NCBI GenBank assembly: GCA_027946555.1
Contig: JAPEVC010000016.1
Span: 124,001 to 188,000, forward strand
From: Gnomoniopsis sp. IMI 355080
Taxonomy: Eukaryota > Ascomycota > Sordariomycetes > Diaporthales > Gnomoniaceae
Length of the DNA: 64,000 bases
Direction of reading: 5' to 3'
How positions within the stretch are numbered: the first letter of the stretch is position 1; each line of letters opens with the position of its first letter. Made by a program: the position numbers and the translations under genes. Under the pieces are notes generated by a model. It had not been told where the DNA came from. It did not search any database and worked only from the letters and a program-made list of their open reading frames with translations. Below, piece by piece: positions 44,225-56,168 of the stretch.

Positions 44225-46313
44225 ACGTCAAGTGACGTGGACTCTGCTGTGTAACACAATTTGATACGTTTGAGTCGTCCTGGTATGCAATAGTCAGCAT
44301 TGGACTGTGAGAGTTTGCGTGGAACGACCACCCTGAAGCCTGCGCGACATGCATGGGAAAAGTACGGTCCTTGTTTTCACCGACAGTTCTCGGAAACACA
44401 GGCGTGCAAACTCACGATGAGGCCACGGACTAGATCGCGACACGCTCGCACACGAGGGCGCCTTTCTGACCGGTGCTAAGTCCAGCTGATTGATGATGAA
44501 GCAATCTCAAAAGCAAGGATGTCTTGGCGACGATATAATCCGTCGAATTACTTTCGGTACGAACAGACTATCAAGAGCAGCTTTCCTGTAGCCTGCTCTA
44601 TGTTGTTCTAGAGAGTGGACTAGATTCTGTGTATGCGTGGCGACATCGTCCTTGTTGATGATAAGCTAGTGGCTCTGCACTGCAAGAACAGAACATACAT
44701 GCTGATAGATGGAACATGCTCCTAATTGTCAAATTGAAAGGTGTTGAGGAGTCTCGGGTTCGTTTTGGTACTAAAGGGAAGGCTCGTGCGTCGCGAAGCA
44801 ATGGTCTCACCGCCTCGAAGTAATCCTACTTGACAGGGACGGTAATGAGATGCGCTGCCGCAAATCCCTTGTCAAAGATATGGCCCACCTGTGAGATCTT
44901 GAACTCTCAGATCTCGTGCAGCCGCAACACATCAAGAGTAGTCGCACGGATGCACTGTGTTCTCGGTCTGGTAGTGGTCGCAAACTTGCCGCTGGCAATA
45001 ATAGCCTCAGCCTCAGCCTTCTGCTCACGGACACCTGGCCATCGGCAGTTGCTTAAGGACCTTCTGTGACACATCCAAGCTCTGCTACCATAGTAATAGT
45101 AAAGCTCAAAAGGTTTGGAGAGACTGGCCCAATCTCACCAAGGTCTGGTTCCAGGATACGAGGACGCAAAATCAATGTCTAGTGCAATGTGTTGCAGATA
45201 GAAACTTGGTAAGCCAACGTGTCGGGCTACGGCAAGGGAGGCTATTCAGCCTATACTGAGTGAGATATCAGGCGTAATAGCAGTACTCGCTGAGACTGAG
45301 TTGCCTCAACACGCTTAGTCGTGGTATTTCACCGAATAGGCGTAGTGAAGGCTTGCCATTGGTACCATTGCGGCATCTCTGAGTCGTCGAGGTCGTTGCA
45401 GTCTCGGTCTATGCTGGAGAGGACTGGTAATGGCCTGGTGAAAAACGCGGCAATGGATGACCTGTGGTGAGATCTCTGGAACACAGCAACATTTGATACC
45501 ACTTCCGCGAGGGTTCCATTCACGCCGTTGTCATGGCTGGGCAACAATGTTGAAGATCTGGCACTTCTCCCGGGAGGGTAGAGTTGGCATGCGGCGAGAC
45601 AAGCAGGCCTTAGGGGCGAAAGAGACAAGAGGCACAGACGAGATCTTATCACCTCAAGTGACGGACACGGCGCTTGGGGGAAGTACGCTGGCAGTTCTAT
45701 TCACTTTGACTGGAATTTTGGACTAATAGGTTCCGTGATGGGTCGAAAGTGCATACAATTTGCTGCAGGGCGAGAGAGGTCACCCAGAGAGACGTAGGCG
45801 AACATGCCCTCTTTCGGTTCTTGAGGGGACGGTCGCCATTCCATGCGTCCATAGGCCCATTTTGCTTCGTGGCTTCCGATTTTGAGTCAAGGTAGACATG
45901 GGAGTTCATGTGCCAATTGGGTAGGTGCGCAGGTTTCGTCAAAGATTCAGGTGAGGGTGAAGTGACTTCCAGGACCTTCCTTCCACGCCGTACTTGCCTC
46001 ACATGTCGACCACCTCCTTCAAGTGCTGCCTGTTGCAATCAGCCACAATTCAGCAAACTTCAATCCAGCCAGCTTTGATTTGGACTCTCATCTTCCCACC
46101 CATACCTACCTAGGCACACCTTCGTTCCCCCCCACACTTCGTTCTTCTCCTTGTACAATCAAGCTCTATCTACCAACACATCGCCGTCCTGCACCGACTT
46201 CGACACCCGTTCAACTGTTTTCTACCGTCGGATAACGCCCCGTCAATCTACGTTGCTTCGGCGAAGTGTTGCAAAAGACGTCGTATCAAACACCTATTCA
46301 ATCCAGAAACAAG
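44225..46313. other. Gene-poor pocket, right part
   Basis: About 2.1 kb without an intact gene. Leftward fragments such as PMDAWNGDRPLKNRKRACSP (within 45697-45950) and GVNGTLAEVVSNVAVFQ (within 45329-45530) look coding-like and may belong to the same or another relic. The right end, pyrimidine-rich with C8 near 46130, is the promoter of the GPI-type gene. Confidence 0.4.
46103..46114. repeat. TACCTACCTAGG motif
   Basis: An exact TACCTACCTAGG, about 200 bases upstream of the GPI-type wall-protein gene. Confidence 0.45.
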
Positions 46314-47121
46314 ATGAGACTGCAGCAATTCGCTCCTCTGGCCGGCCTCGCCATCACCATCCAGGCTGGTCACACGAAGGAGGGAATTGGCTTTGGCGCA
46401 GGCACAGGAGTCGTCGACCCCATCAGTACCGACTGGGTGACCAGTGTCGTTCGTAAGTTGACTGTTGACCTCTTTCTGCCTCTATCATATATGTACGCCA
46501 TCATAGGTCGCAAAATTGACGGATTTCAGCATCCTACACCGTCTACTGCCCCAGTCCTACTACTTGGGCCTACCTGAACACTACCTATACCATCACCTCT
46601 GAAACCACTGTGACCTTGTGTAAGTTATTTGTCTCTGCCCTCCACCTCACCAAGCACCGCGTAAGACTAAGCTTCTTGCAGCCTGTCCCTGCACCATCAG
46701 CGTGTCTTCGCCGGCTCCAGTCGTCGTGACTGGCACGTACACGACCGATGTGCCCTGCACTGAGACCACTCCAGCTGCAGTATCCAGCAGTGGTGCTCCT
46801 CTCTCCGGTGTCAACGTTACGGCCACCCCGGTCCCGATTCCCACCTCCAGCACCGGAGTGACAACCATCTCATACTCCAGCAGCGTTGTTGTGACGACAA
46901 TGACTAGTACTCCTTCGGCGTCCACCATCGTTTCTGGGACCACTGCTCTTGGCGGCGGTGCCACTACGCCTTTCGAAAGCGGCACTACCACTGCTCCCAC
47001 AAACATCCCGGTCACTGCCACCATCACTCCTGGCGTCGTCACCATCAATGGTGCCTACAAGGTTGACTCTGGCGCCGGCGTCCTTGGTTTCGTCGCTGGT
47101 GTTGTGGCATTCATACTTTGA
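46314..47121 (+). CDS. Ser/Thr-rich GPI-type cell-surface protein
   Basis: Predicted secreted, probably GPI-anchored surface protein of 222 aa. The model is join(46314..46452,46530..46619,46682..47121); junctions read VV-PSYTVYCPSPTTW and VTL-SCPCTISVSSP. Introns are 77 and 62 nt with GTAAGT donors. Residues 1-19 are a signal-like hydrophobic start (MRLQQFAPLAGLAITIQAG). The mature part has cysteines in VYCP, SCPC and DVPC, then a long Ser/Thr/Val-rich O-glycosylation-type stretch (TTISYSSSVVVTTMTSTPSA). A C-terminal hydrophobic tail (GVLGFVAGVVAFIL) follows a small-residue region, as in GPI attachment signals. A function in wall architecture or adhesion is inference. ATG at 46314 fits the signal peptide and the splice phase. 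Confidence 0.78.
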
Positions 47122-48886
47122 AAATTTGCCATAGACGAACCGTCTAATACCAGCCAGCATTTTTCATGATGTGTTTTGGTCGATTTTGGACGTCTCGTGG
47201 TTGAGCATGGTAATGGACGGCGTGGAACCGGCTGATTTGACAAAGGAGTTATTGTCATGCACTTACATACTATACCTTTTCATACTTTCCTTAACAGGAA
47301 CCATGAATATGGCTGTCATGTTTCTCAAGAACGCAATGTTGGACGGCTCAATGCATTTGGCAAAAAGTGGTGGACGTCGCGGGCTTGCTTTGCAACACAT
47401 CATACATTCTCAATGGGGGCATTTATAAAGCTATCCTGAACCAAGGTAGAACTTAATGTAATTTGAAGCCTCGGGTCATCTCCTCTTTCCTGTTTTCTTC
47501 TTGTCTTCTCCCCTTCCCCTCTTGATTCTTTTTTTGTGTTTTTCTGATCTCGCAGTTGTTATGAAGGACTCGCTCTTACTGTATCCAGGTGCGAGACCCT
47601 CTGCCAGACACAGTCGGATATTTGAACGACCCAACCCAAGCATCCATAGATGTTCTCCGATGTAGTAGTAGAATCAGTCAAGCCTACTTTCTGTTCGATG
47701 TCCAAAGCCCGTTGAACAAGCATGTCCAATTGGGAGATGAACTAAGATTCCAGAGAGACAACGTTTGGTCGTTCATGGCTGATGAACTAGGTTGAGGTCT
47801 AGATATTCAGTCGCGCACATTGTACAACAACAGCCACTGAACGTGCGTGCTTCTTCGCAGATTACGTGTGACCCTTCATTTGAGGCGGGATTGCTTGTCT
47901 GCATCAGATTCAGCATACGTAGATATATCAAACTCGCGGCTCAGAAAGGATAGCACAGCAGACGCCGGTCCGTTCCAGATGGGGACTTCATACAAACGAA
48001 TGCATGCGTTGGAGGCAGCACTCGCACTCATATTCACAGACCTCGGGAGGCGAGCAGATCTAAAGGACTTCGGCAGAAAGTTTGGTTGTAGTATATCGCG
48101 AGTCGCATCCTGGGCGTGGGATCAATGTAGTAATGATGATCTATCGATAATAAGATTCCGTACCACAATCGTCTGCAATGTTCGCCGCCGTCCCGCAGAC
48201 CCAGTGTGGCTTTGACACAAGGCTACGGAAGGGGCAATTCCAGGACGTCACTTGATCAAGCCCGCTTTGTGTAGTAAGAGATGATTGCAGGACCACAAAT
48301 CTGATGCCATCCCGTATCACTTCATGGGCCTCAGCACAACACAAGCTGATCATTCGGACGCAATAGACAAATGTGCTCGGTCTATTTGGCCACTGCAAGT
48401 TGTAAATTTGGCTTGTTTTCTCCCAACTCTCTTAATTTCGCGGACGTGCAAGCCCATCGTTTCTCGACCCATTATGTTGGTGGATACTCACCTGTTATGG
48501 GCGATAACCTGAAAGAGCACTCGCACATGGTGCAGGCGAGACACCTGACCGGGTATCATATTCCATCACTTCGTAATTGCTGCTGACGAAAGAAGCGTTT
48601 GCGCCGAGAAAGCGCCTCGCAATACAGACGACTTCTGTACGGTTCATGTCGTTTGGTAGCACAAATGAATCCCATACAAGATACGCCCATAGCTCCCGTA
48701 TTTCGGTTCAAGCCGAGCCACAACAGGCAAAGCAACAAAATGGCGCATGGCCAAATCGTCGAAAGTGCTTGCAGGATCTTGTGCATCATTTGCCACCAAA
48801 ACGTCCCGAAGCACAGGACGGAGCTACCTTCGTGAGAGCCGCTGCGGATCACCCTCACCACGCCCCTGTGCCAGTGTTTGTAGCTG
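47122..48886. other. Intergenic, GPI gene / APC8 convergent region
   Basis: 1.8 kb. A T/C-rich patch lies at about 47480-47545. Several frames of 60-160 codons overlap on both strands (for example leftward 48556-49023, which partly shadows APC8) and show no family resemblance. No gene seen. Confidence 0.5.
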
Positions 48887-51015
48887 CTAGCCGTCGCCAT
48901 CACTTGGGCCTGGGGTGATATCCATACGAGAACGAGCTTCGCGCATGATAGCCTTTGCTTCCTCAACCTCCTGACCATCTTGGCAGAGCTCGTTCGCAAG
49001 TTGGTTCGCCGTCTCATGGTCACCTTGCCGCATGTAATATCTAGCGAGCCACATGCGTGCCTTGCTGGTCACAGTTGTGACGCCTGTGCCCTGGTTTTTC
49101 TCTCTGTCTTCGGTGATATCGGTCTGCTCGTTCGAGAGGACCCCTCCAGGGATGGCTTCCTTATCGCTGAGGTTGTCCACGTTTCCGTCCTCCTGCGCGA
49201 CGCAGAGTTCCATGTAGGCGCGTGCCTCCTCCTCCTCGTCAAGTATTTCGTGCATTGAGGCAATTTGAATCAGAACATCCGTGTCTAATCGACCCAAAGC
49301 AGCACGGTCGAAGCCACTGGCACTGCCAAAGCTGCTGTTTGTCGATTCGTAGTAGGTGTCAGCGAGTAGTGCACGCTTCAATGCTTTGATACCATCTCGT
49401 TCCCGTCCTAGCTTTTGCAAACATGTTCCAACAGCCATCCACATCTTACCATCCCAGGGGCGCAAGCCAGCCGCTTTCTTGTAGTACCACAAGGCATATT
49501 GAAACATTTCCAACCTCTCATATGTCTGGCCAAGACCATACCAGGCACGGTAATCCCGGCGATTTATATCAACGGCGCGCCGATACGATTCAATGGCGGC
49601 ATGCGTGTTCTTGAGTTCCACGTATTCGTGCCCCATTAGAGTCCAAGCTGAGAGACAGGATCGGTCCAGTGCTAAGGCCCGCCGGAAATACTGGACGGCT
49701 TTCTCGTGTTGCGAGAGTAGTGAGTAGTAGTTCCCAACAATGACGCATGTTTCCGGCCGAAACTTGTCAACGCTGGAACAAAGGTGAGCCAGAAAAGCCA
49801 ATTTTGGTCTCTCGTTGAGAACATAGAGAATGTTGGAGTATATATCGAGGCTGTCTAGCCGGTGGGGATGCAGGAACAGCAGATGGCCGAACTCCGTTGC
49901 GGCTTCCTTGAGCGCTTTCGTATGATATAAGTAAAGGGCGGAACAAGTAAGTAAGAATGGCGAGGCCGGGAAAATCTCCTGTAGCTGACTTAGAGCATTC
50001 TGCAGGTTGTTGGTGGGTTGGTAGAGTTCCAACGAGGTGTGGATATGGAACATGTAAGATACAATATGTTGCGGTAGGCGAGGAACTATTTTATTGAGCT
50101 GTCCCACTCGTTAGCAAAGTGTTCCAGTCGTGTTCTGTTATGAGACTCACCATCTCCACCTTGGAAGTAGCAGCAGTCATTTCAAGCCAACAGCCCCAAT
50201 TCATGGGGAAAAGGTGGACGCTTCGCAAGAACCATGTCAGGGCTTCGTCTGTGTTCTTCTCTTTGGCCAGGACCATGCCGTAGAGATACTCAAGCCAGCC
50301 CTGGCTACCTTCGTGTGACATGTCTTCGGGCGAAGTCTGTCGTTGAGAAAACCAAGTCTTCAGATAGCGGCTCAATAAAGGCAATTGCTTGTTGGAGACG
50401 GTGCCGAGATCCTGGGGACCCATAACCATCTCAGAGTCCTCGTCTTTCCGTTTCTCGCCAGACAGCATCTTGGCGTACAAAGCTAAAAATAAACTCTTCT
50501 GACTGAGCTCTGGGAGAGCAGTGGAACTTGTCCTAGCGCTGGAAGCATATTTGCTTGGGTGTGCAGCTTCTTTGCCTTTAAGTTGGGAACTCTGGGGCGA
50601 TTCATCGTCACTGGGGACGAGTACGCTGGAGAGCAGGGAGTCGGGCAAGAAGACTGCCGTGCACCGGTCGAACTCTCGGCAGTCAAAGAAGGACTTGGCC
50701 AGCAGGTACTTGTTGAACTCTCGCGCCTCCAGTTCTGCTTCTGACTCGTCGGGGTTTGGCGTCAATATAGCTGGCATGTAGCCTCGGGGGGTGTTGAGCA
50801 TGTCAACTCGATCGTGTTCAGGCGCAGTTTCTGGAAGTGAATCGAGCAATTCGGCAGCCCTACTCAGTTCAATCAGCCTTTCAACTCGATATGATATGCG
50901 ACAAGGGTGATAGATACCATTTGGCAGCTTGGTACAAGCATCGCTCTGAACACTTGACCACAGCGTCCTGAAGCGATGCTCGCAGATTGTTGATGTCCTG
51001 CTGCGTAAAGCCCAT
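48887..51015 (-). CDS. CDC23: APC8/CDC23, anaphase-promoting complex TPR subunit
   Basis: TPR scaffold subunit of the anaphase-promoting complex/cyclosome, the nuclear ubiquitin ligase that drives anaphase and mitotic exit. The model is complement(join(48887..50098,50151..50859,50918..51015)), 672 aa. Exon 1 encodes MGFTQQDINNLRASLQDAVV and ends AAKW; splicing gives QAAKW-AAELLDSLPE, the family sequence, and the next junction reads TSKVEM-LNKIVPRLPQHIVSY. The second half carries tandem TPRs (NYYSLLSQHEKAVQYFRRAL, AWTLMGHEYVELKNTHAAIE, AWYGLGQTYERLEMFQYALW). The tail is acidic and Pro/Gly-rich. It is divergent from ERG20 across 473 bases. Introns are 58 and 52 nt. Confidence 0.95.
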
Positions 51016-51488
51016 ACTTCCTGCCTAGCTCCTCGATCCACGAATGAGCATCACTGGTCGACAATGGGAATTGGACTGCTCTGAGCCCCTCTAGTGGGAA
51101 TGTATTCTCAACAGCTGTCCAACGTCTCGGGCGTGAATGGCAGACAGTGAATGTTTACGACGCGAGCATGTGCTACCCGCCGAGGCGGCTCCGGAAAGCG
51201 AAATCGCGTTCAAGTATAGCTGGGGGGCCCCTGCCCGCAGGGAAGCCAAAGGATGACGGTGCCGATCCGGCAGGCCCAAATGGTTCAAAATTGTGGATAT
51301 TTATTGCGCCGGGTATTACAGTAGCGAGTAGGTAAGTAAACACCATTGGTCCTCATTTACAAGAGACCTGAAGGCCCCTCTTTGCTGAATACTTCTTCTT
51401 ACCCCTTCCCCTTCTTCCTCCACGTTCCTCAACAACGATTCTTAATCGCAGCACCTGCCAGTCTCCAAAACCTCAATTTATATCCAAC
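51016..51488. other. Divergent promoter CDC23 / ERG20
   Basis: 473 bp between two start codons. ERG20-proximal features: a TATA-like GGATATTTATTG at 51295-51306 and a CT-rich stretch (about 51380-51425). I saw no exact sterol-regulatory site. No gene. Confidence 0.55.
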
Positions 51489-52670
51489 ATGGCAGACACC
51501 AACGGTGGCGATGCTAAGAGACAGAAGCTCGACGACCAGCCGCAAAAGACAATCTTGAAGGAGTTCGAGGCTGTCTTTCCCAAGCTCGAGGCCGATTTGC
51601 TCGAACATGCGCAGAAGTACAACTTGCCCAAGGCAGAGCTCGAGTGGTTCAAGACTGTGAGCCTTTTTCCAGCCCCATGGTTACACAGGCGAGCAGCGCC
51701 CCTCAAGCAGATGACAGTAATCTAACGGCGCTTTGCGTACGGACAGAGTTTGGATATCAATGCGATAGGCGGCAAATGCAACCGTGGCATGTCCGTGCCT
51801 GATTCAGTGTCCCTCCTACTCGGAAAGAAGCTTTCTGAGGACGAGTATTTCAAGGCGGCGACACTTGGCTGGTTCACGGAGCTATTGCAGGCATTCTTCC
51901 TGGTGTCGGACGACATCATGGACAGCAGCATTACGCGGCGAGGCAAGCCCTGCTGGTACCGGACCGAGGGCGTGGGTATGGTTGCCATCAACGACGCCTT
52001 CATGCTGGAGGCTGGTATCTATGTGCTTTTGAAGAAGTACTTCCGCTCGCACCCAGCTTACGTCGATTTGATGGAGCTGTTCCACGAAATCACCTTCCAA
52101 ACCGAGATCGGCCAGTTGACCGACCTGCTCACTGCACCCGAGGACAAGGTCAACCTGGACAACTTCTCTATGGAGAAATACCGCTTTATTGTCATCTACA
52201 AGACCGCCTACTACTCCTTCTACCTGCCCGTTGCTCTTGCTCTACACCAGCTCAACATCGGTACTCCTGAGAACCTGAAACAAGCTGAAGACATCCTGAT
52301 TCCCATGGGCGAGTACTTCCAGATTCAGGATGACTACCTCGATAATTTTGGTCTTCCGGAGCACATTGGCAAGATCGGTACAGACATTATGGACAACAAG
52401 TGCTCATGGCTGGTCAACCAAGCACTGGCAATCGCCACGCCCGAGCAGAGACAGATTCTCGAGGAGAACTATGGCCAAAAGGACAAGGACAAGGAAGCCG
52501 TCATCAAGAAGCTGTACGACGACATGAAACTCGAGCAGCAGTACAAGGACTACGAAGAGAAGGTCGTCAGCGAAATCAGAGAAAAGATCGCCAAGATCGA
52601 TGAGAGCAAGGGCCTGAAGAAGGAGGTTTTTGAGGCATTCCTCGCCAAGATCTACAAGCGAAGCAAGTAA
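51489..52670 (+). CDS. ERG20: Farnesyl diphosphate synthase
   Basis: Condenses IPP with DMAPP and then GPP to make farnesyl diphosphate, the precursor for sterols, dolichol, haem A and prenyl groups. The model is join(51489..51656,51747..52670), 363 aa, slightly longer than the usual about 347 owing to its N-terminus. Aspartate-rich motifs are DDIMD (111-115) and DDYLD (251-255). Phe106-Phe107 lie just upstream of the first motif, the position that limits chain length to C15, which favours farnesyl over geranylgeranyl product. The 90-nt intron (GTGAGC donor, GGACAG acceptor) joins AELEWFKT to [14 protein letters not shown]; it is a multiple of three but has an in-frame TAA. The C-terminus KIYKRSK is the usual basic end. 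Confidence 0.96.
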
Positions 52671-53072
52671 TGGGTTTCTGCGTGACATGCAATGGTCTTT
52701 TGCGAGCTTTCATAGAGACGATACCACGAGAACAAAGGGTTCGTAGGACAGGAATTGGGCCTCACGGCAGTAAACTTCATGCACACGTAGACAGCACTGC
52801 GAACTTGGTCCATAGCATTTAATAATGAGAAGGCCCTGCCGAGCCAAATTCACTGATGTCCTTATCCCAGCCGGAGTGCCATGAGCGCCAAAATCCCAAT
52901 TTCCACTTATCAGTAATTCCGTATCATACAGTACGCAATAACATCCGGCTTTCCGTGTCCAACGTATCGATCTTCCCTTCCAACGGTCCTGCCCGCTTCC
53001 TTCTCCCGGGTCCCGGCAAATATCGAGTCTCTAGTCCCTGTGTCAAAGTCAGACACGGCCTTGTCATCCTCC
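52671..53072. other. Intergenic, ERG20 / VPS68 convergent
   Basis: About 400 bases of convergent 3' sequence. No gene seen. Confidence 0.55.
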
Positions 53073-53692
53073 TCACAGCGCCAGGTTATAACTGTACTCA
53101 TCCTCCATGTTTTGGCTAACCCACAGCACTACGCTGCTTAACCCGACCAAGGCATTCGCCACCACATTCTCAACGCCCATGCCCATCATCGGCCACTGGA
53201 CGTCGGACACGACGAACTTGAGCACGAAGACCGTGACGCCGCCCGCCATGCCGCCGGCGAGTGCTGCGAAGCCAAGGAACAACACCACGCGGGCTTTCCA
53301 CGCAACGCCCGATCCGCTGTACGAGAAGGAGTCGGCGGAAAGTCGTTGCTTCTCGACCGAGTTGATAATGAGCATTCCCAGCGACGAGAAAATCAGCGGC
53401 AGCCAGTCGACAAAGGTCACATGTACGTTAGAGGCGTTAAGGGCTGACTTGGACCAGACAGCCGCGTCGAGGAGGATATAAAAAGCGAGAGAGAACTGTA
53501 TAGACGCACGCCGTTTGATTAGCTTCTTCGATGTCATGGGCAGGAGCACGTGGCGCTCATCCAACATGACTGGTAGGACACCAGCGAGAAGTCACTTACC
53601 AGAGCGCCGGATGAGTATACTCCTGCATTCCGGGCGTAGACGCTGTTAAGCCATTCTGGCTTGCGGAACTTGAAGAGACGTTCCTCAGACAT
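53073..53692 (-). CDS. VPS68: VPS68 (TMEM50/UPF0220 family)
   Basis: Small four-helix membrane protein of the Vps68/TMEM50 family, which in yeast acts with Vps55 in endosome-to-vacuole transport. The model is complement(join(53073..53495,53600..53692)), 171 aa. It starts MSEERLFKFRKPEWLNSVYA, and the junction reads VYSSGAL-FSLAFYILLDAAV. Transmembrane segments are SLAFYILLDAAVW, VDWLPLIFSSLGMLIINSV, VVLFLGFAALAGGMAGGVTV and VVANALVGLSSVVLWVSQ. NSVEKQRL and SGSGVAWKAR are family loops. The 104-nt intron is the longest in my models; read through, it opens a different frame, so the upstream and downstream exons appear separate at first sight. Confidence 0.93.
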
Positions 53693-55092
53693 TGTGTTGA
53701 CGATAATCGGTATCCGGCACAGAATGGGAAGGTCTGCCAATCGCTAGATGCCGGGTCTCTATCGGTGGCAGTTGTATCAAATCTCTCTAAGGAGTCTGGA
53801 GAGACGTAGATTTCGATGCAGTGGGTTCTGGGTCGAGGTAGGTCGTCGGCGTTGGGCAGATGCTGAAGATGGGATCCGTCTGAGGATGACGACGATTACA
53901 GCAGGCTGTTAGAGAGAGGCACCTGCTGCGGCAGGCTCCGGGGTGACCCCAGTCAGCCGCGCCTAAAGCCCTAACCCCGGAGACGTCATGTCGTTAGGCA
54001 ACCCCAATCATTCTATGTGCCCTTCATGATAACTTTCCTTTCCAAGGTTGATCCACTTGTGTTTTGTGATGGCTTTCTTGTTCTTGGACATTAATCATTC
54101 GCTTCGAAATCCAACTACAGATTCCATGTTCCGCCAATCTGACCAATCCTCCAGCTTATTATCATCCTGTCCGTCTCAGTAGTTTCCTCTTCCTTGCAGG
54201 CTCAAGTACATTTTAGCCGCGACTAGGTCATACTCTGTGGCAACGACTCAGCAAAACGTCTCTCTTCATTATAGTCCTCAACAGCGGTCCAATCCCAGTG
54301 GAGGATCAAAAGAACGTGGAGTTGAACGAGAAAGGGTGAGATGGCGGGCTCGCAGCGGCCACACCTCAAAGTCGGCAAGGCAGTCGCCGAGACATGCAGT
54401 CGGGGGTGGATCTTGGCGTTGAACCTGTTGGCAGCAGATAAGACATTTCTTTTTAGGGTCCGCGTCAAAGATGTCGAAATCTCTGTCGTAGATGATGTCC
54501 AAGTTTCGAGACCCATTGCCACCGAGGATTTCAGAAAGCTCTCGATGCAACGTGAACGTCATCAAGTTCAAGCATGAAGGCCAGCTTTTGTGATGGTCTG
54601 GGAGGACTTGCTTTCAATAGAGTGGAAGTGACGGCTTGCTTGGAGTTAGCGACCCTCACCGTCCGTAAGTCAGTGGACATAGCATAGGCCAGTCAGAGTC
54701 CTTGCTGGTCTGGGGGAACAGCATCTGACACAGATTATGGCCGACTACCCACGTGAACTAAGCACCCTTGCGAGGCACGCGAGTTCTTGCAGATCGTTCC
54801 ATCGGAAAGGTAAGCTTAGTGAGATCGTGCTTCAACGCACCTTCTCGTGACATCTGTCGGGAATCTTTCGCTACACGTGGCGGCTGGGCAAACGCCTGGG
54901 CTTGGGTGGTTTTTGATGACCATTGCGGCTGTGATATCTTCAAATTTTTACTAAATTACAAAAGTCTCGGTTTGGGCCTTCGCCAATGTCACCGCGAAAA
55001 GGTATATAACTTCTTTGGAGCTGTGAATAGCTTTGCGCTTTTGGTCGAATTAGCCTCTTTGCGCTAGATTCCCATCCTGATCGAAAGAACTT
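53693..55092. other. Gene-poor spacer, VPS68 promoter side
   Basis: 1.4 kb with no intact gene. Leftward coding-like fragments: MSTDLRTVRVANSKQAVTST to VASRAF (54531-54680), and in another frame HRELSEILGGNGSRNLDIIY to FDADPKKKCLICC (54410-54550). They could be exons of an unrecognised gene or remnants. The right end at about 54880-55000 is AT-rich. Confidence 0.35.
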
Positions 55093-55557
55093 CTAGTCCG
55101 GCTTCTTGATCTCAGTGCCCTTGAGCTCCTGAGTCTTGCTGTATTCGGATGAAACCTCGTCAGGCTTCCGAGCCTCCTCTTGTGGGACCCTATTTTCTCT
55201 TGCGCCTTCGGCCTCAGAGCTTTTCCCACCCCGCGCCTACCTACCAAGCACACATAATGCAGTTCTAACTTCAACATAATGAGAAAAAAATATCAATGAC
55301 ATCTTTGATGTAATCGAAAGGGTCGACATCAAGTCCATATTTGATGTACGGAGTAACGACCAAAGACCGTCGTTCTCATACGAAAGGAGAAGACTTGTGC
55401 GACGAATCGTACACATATTGTCTTCAGTGCTACATGTAATCTTATCCGCATTGTCCTTTAGGTATCTTCTCTCCCATCTCTTCCAAGCAACCCTGTAATA
55501 TTTTACGACGAGTCTCAGAAAATCTAGCATAACAATTTCAATGAATACGGGGTTCAA
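55093..55557 (-). pseudogene. Stop-interrupted reading frame with charged C-terminal tail
   Basis: One leftward frame runs for about 155 codons with a single internal TAG at 55237-55239. Before it: MLDFLRLVVKYYRVAWKRWE, then LLLSYENDGLWSLLRTSNMD. After it: GGKSSEAEGARENRVPQEEA, then KTQELKGTEIKKPD and a stop at 55093. The tail has coding-like composition. The TAG sits in GGTAGGTAG, which could instead be an intron acceptor, so a last exon of about 145 nt is an alternative. AT-rich upstream sequence gives no start. Family unknown. Confidence 0.28.
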
Positions 55558-56168
55558 GATGCTATAAGACTTGAGAAAGTCGTCGTGCTTTCATCCCACT
55601 TCCTAGGCTTGTTAGGTGGGGTTTTTGGTCAACACAAAGCTTTGAACTCGAGTTTTGTGCTTGGAGTGGATGCCTGAAAACTTATTAGGTATATAGTGGG
55701 CTAAGATGCTTTTCTTAGATTCTGATATTCTAATGAATTGCGGCTTGATGGGCGAAAATCCGCATTATTTTGACTTGGTACGAGCCCAAGTGTTCAAAAA
55801 ACAGAAGCACGAGATCATCGATATGGTTAAGTACCTACCTAGGTACCTTTGTACATTATGAACAGAATCTGTGCCCTTTTTTCCTTCCATGAAATCAGCA
55901 CCACGCTCGGAAAACGAACAATTGATCGGGCTGGGAAGGAAGTGGATAACACATCAAGTGCTCAATAGAGAGTGTGAAGCACGAGTTGTCATATAGCTGC
56001 CGAGAGTCAGAGTACGTGGCAGTGTTTATTCCTATCCTTATACTGTCATCTACTCCTGCACAAGCCAGCACACTAGAGCAGCGAAGACCAGAGCATATTG
56101 ACACGGCGCTGCGGCTGTCTACACCCTGCAGAATCTAACCTATCCTCAGCTTAACAACCACCATTCCT
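55558..56168. other. AT-rich intergenic
   Basis: AT-rich spacer with no gene, containing the most palindromic copy of the dispersed motif. The right part is the 3' UTR of the MFS gene. Confidence 0.45.
55828..55854. repeat. Palindromic TACCTACCTAGGTACC motif
   Basis: TAAGTACCTACCTAGGTACC followed by TTTGTAC. The core GGTACCTAGGTA (reverse strand) / TACCTAGGTACC reads nearly the same on both strands. Confidence 0.5.
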
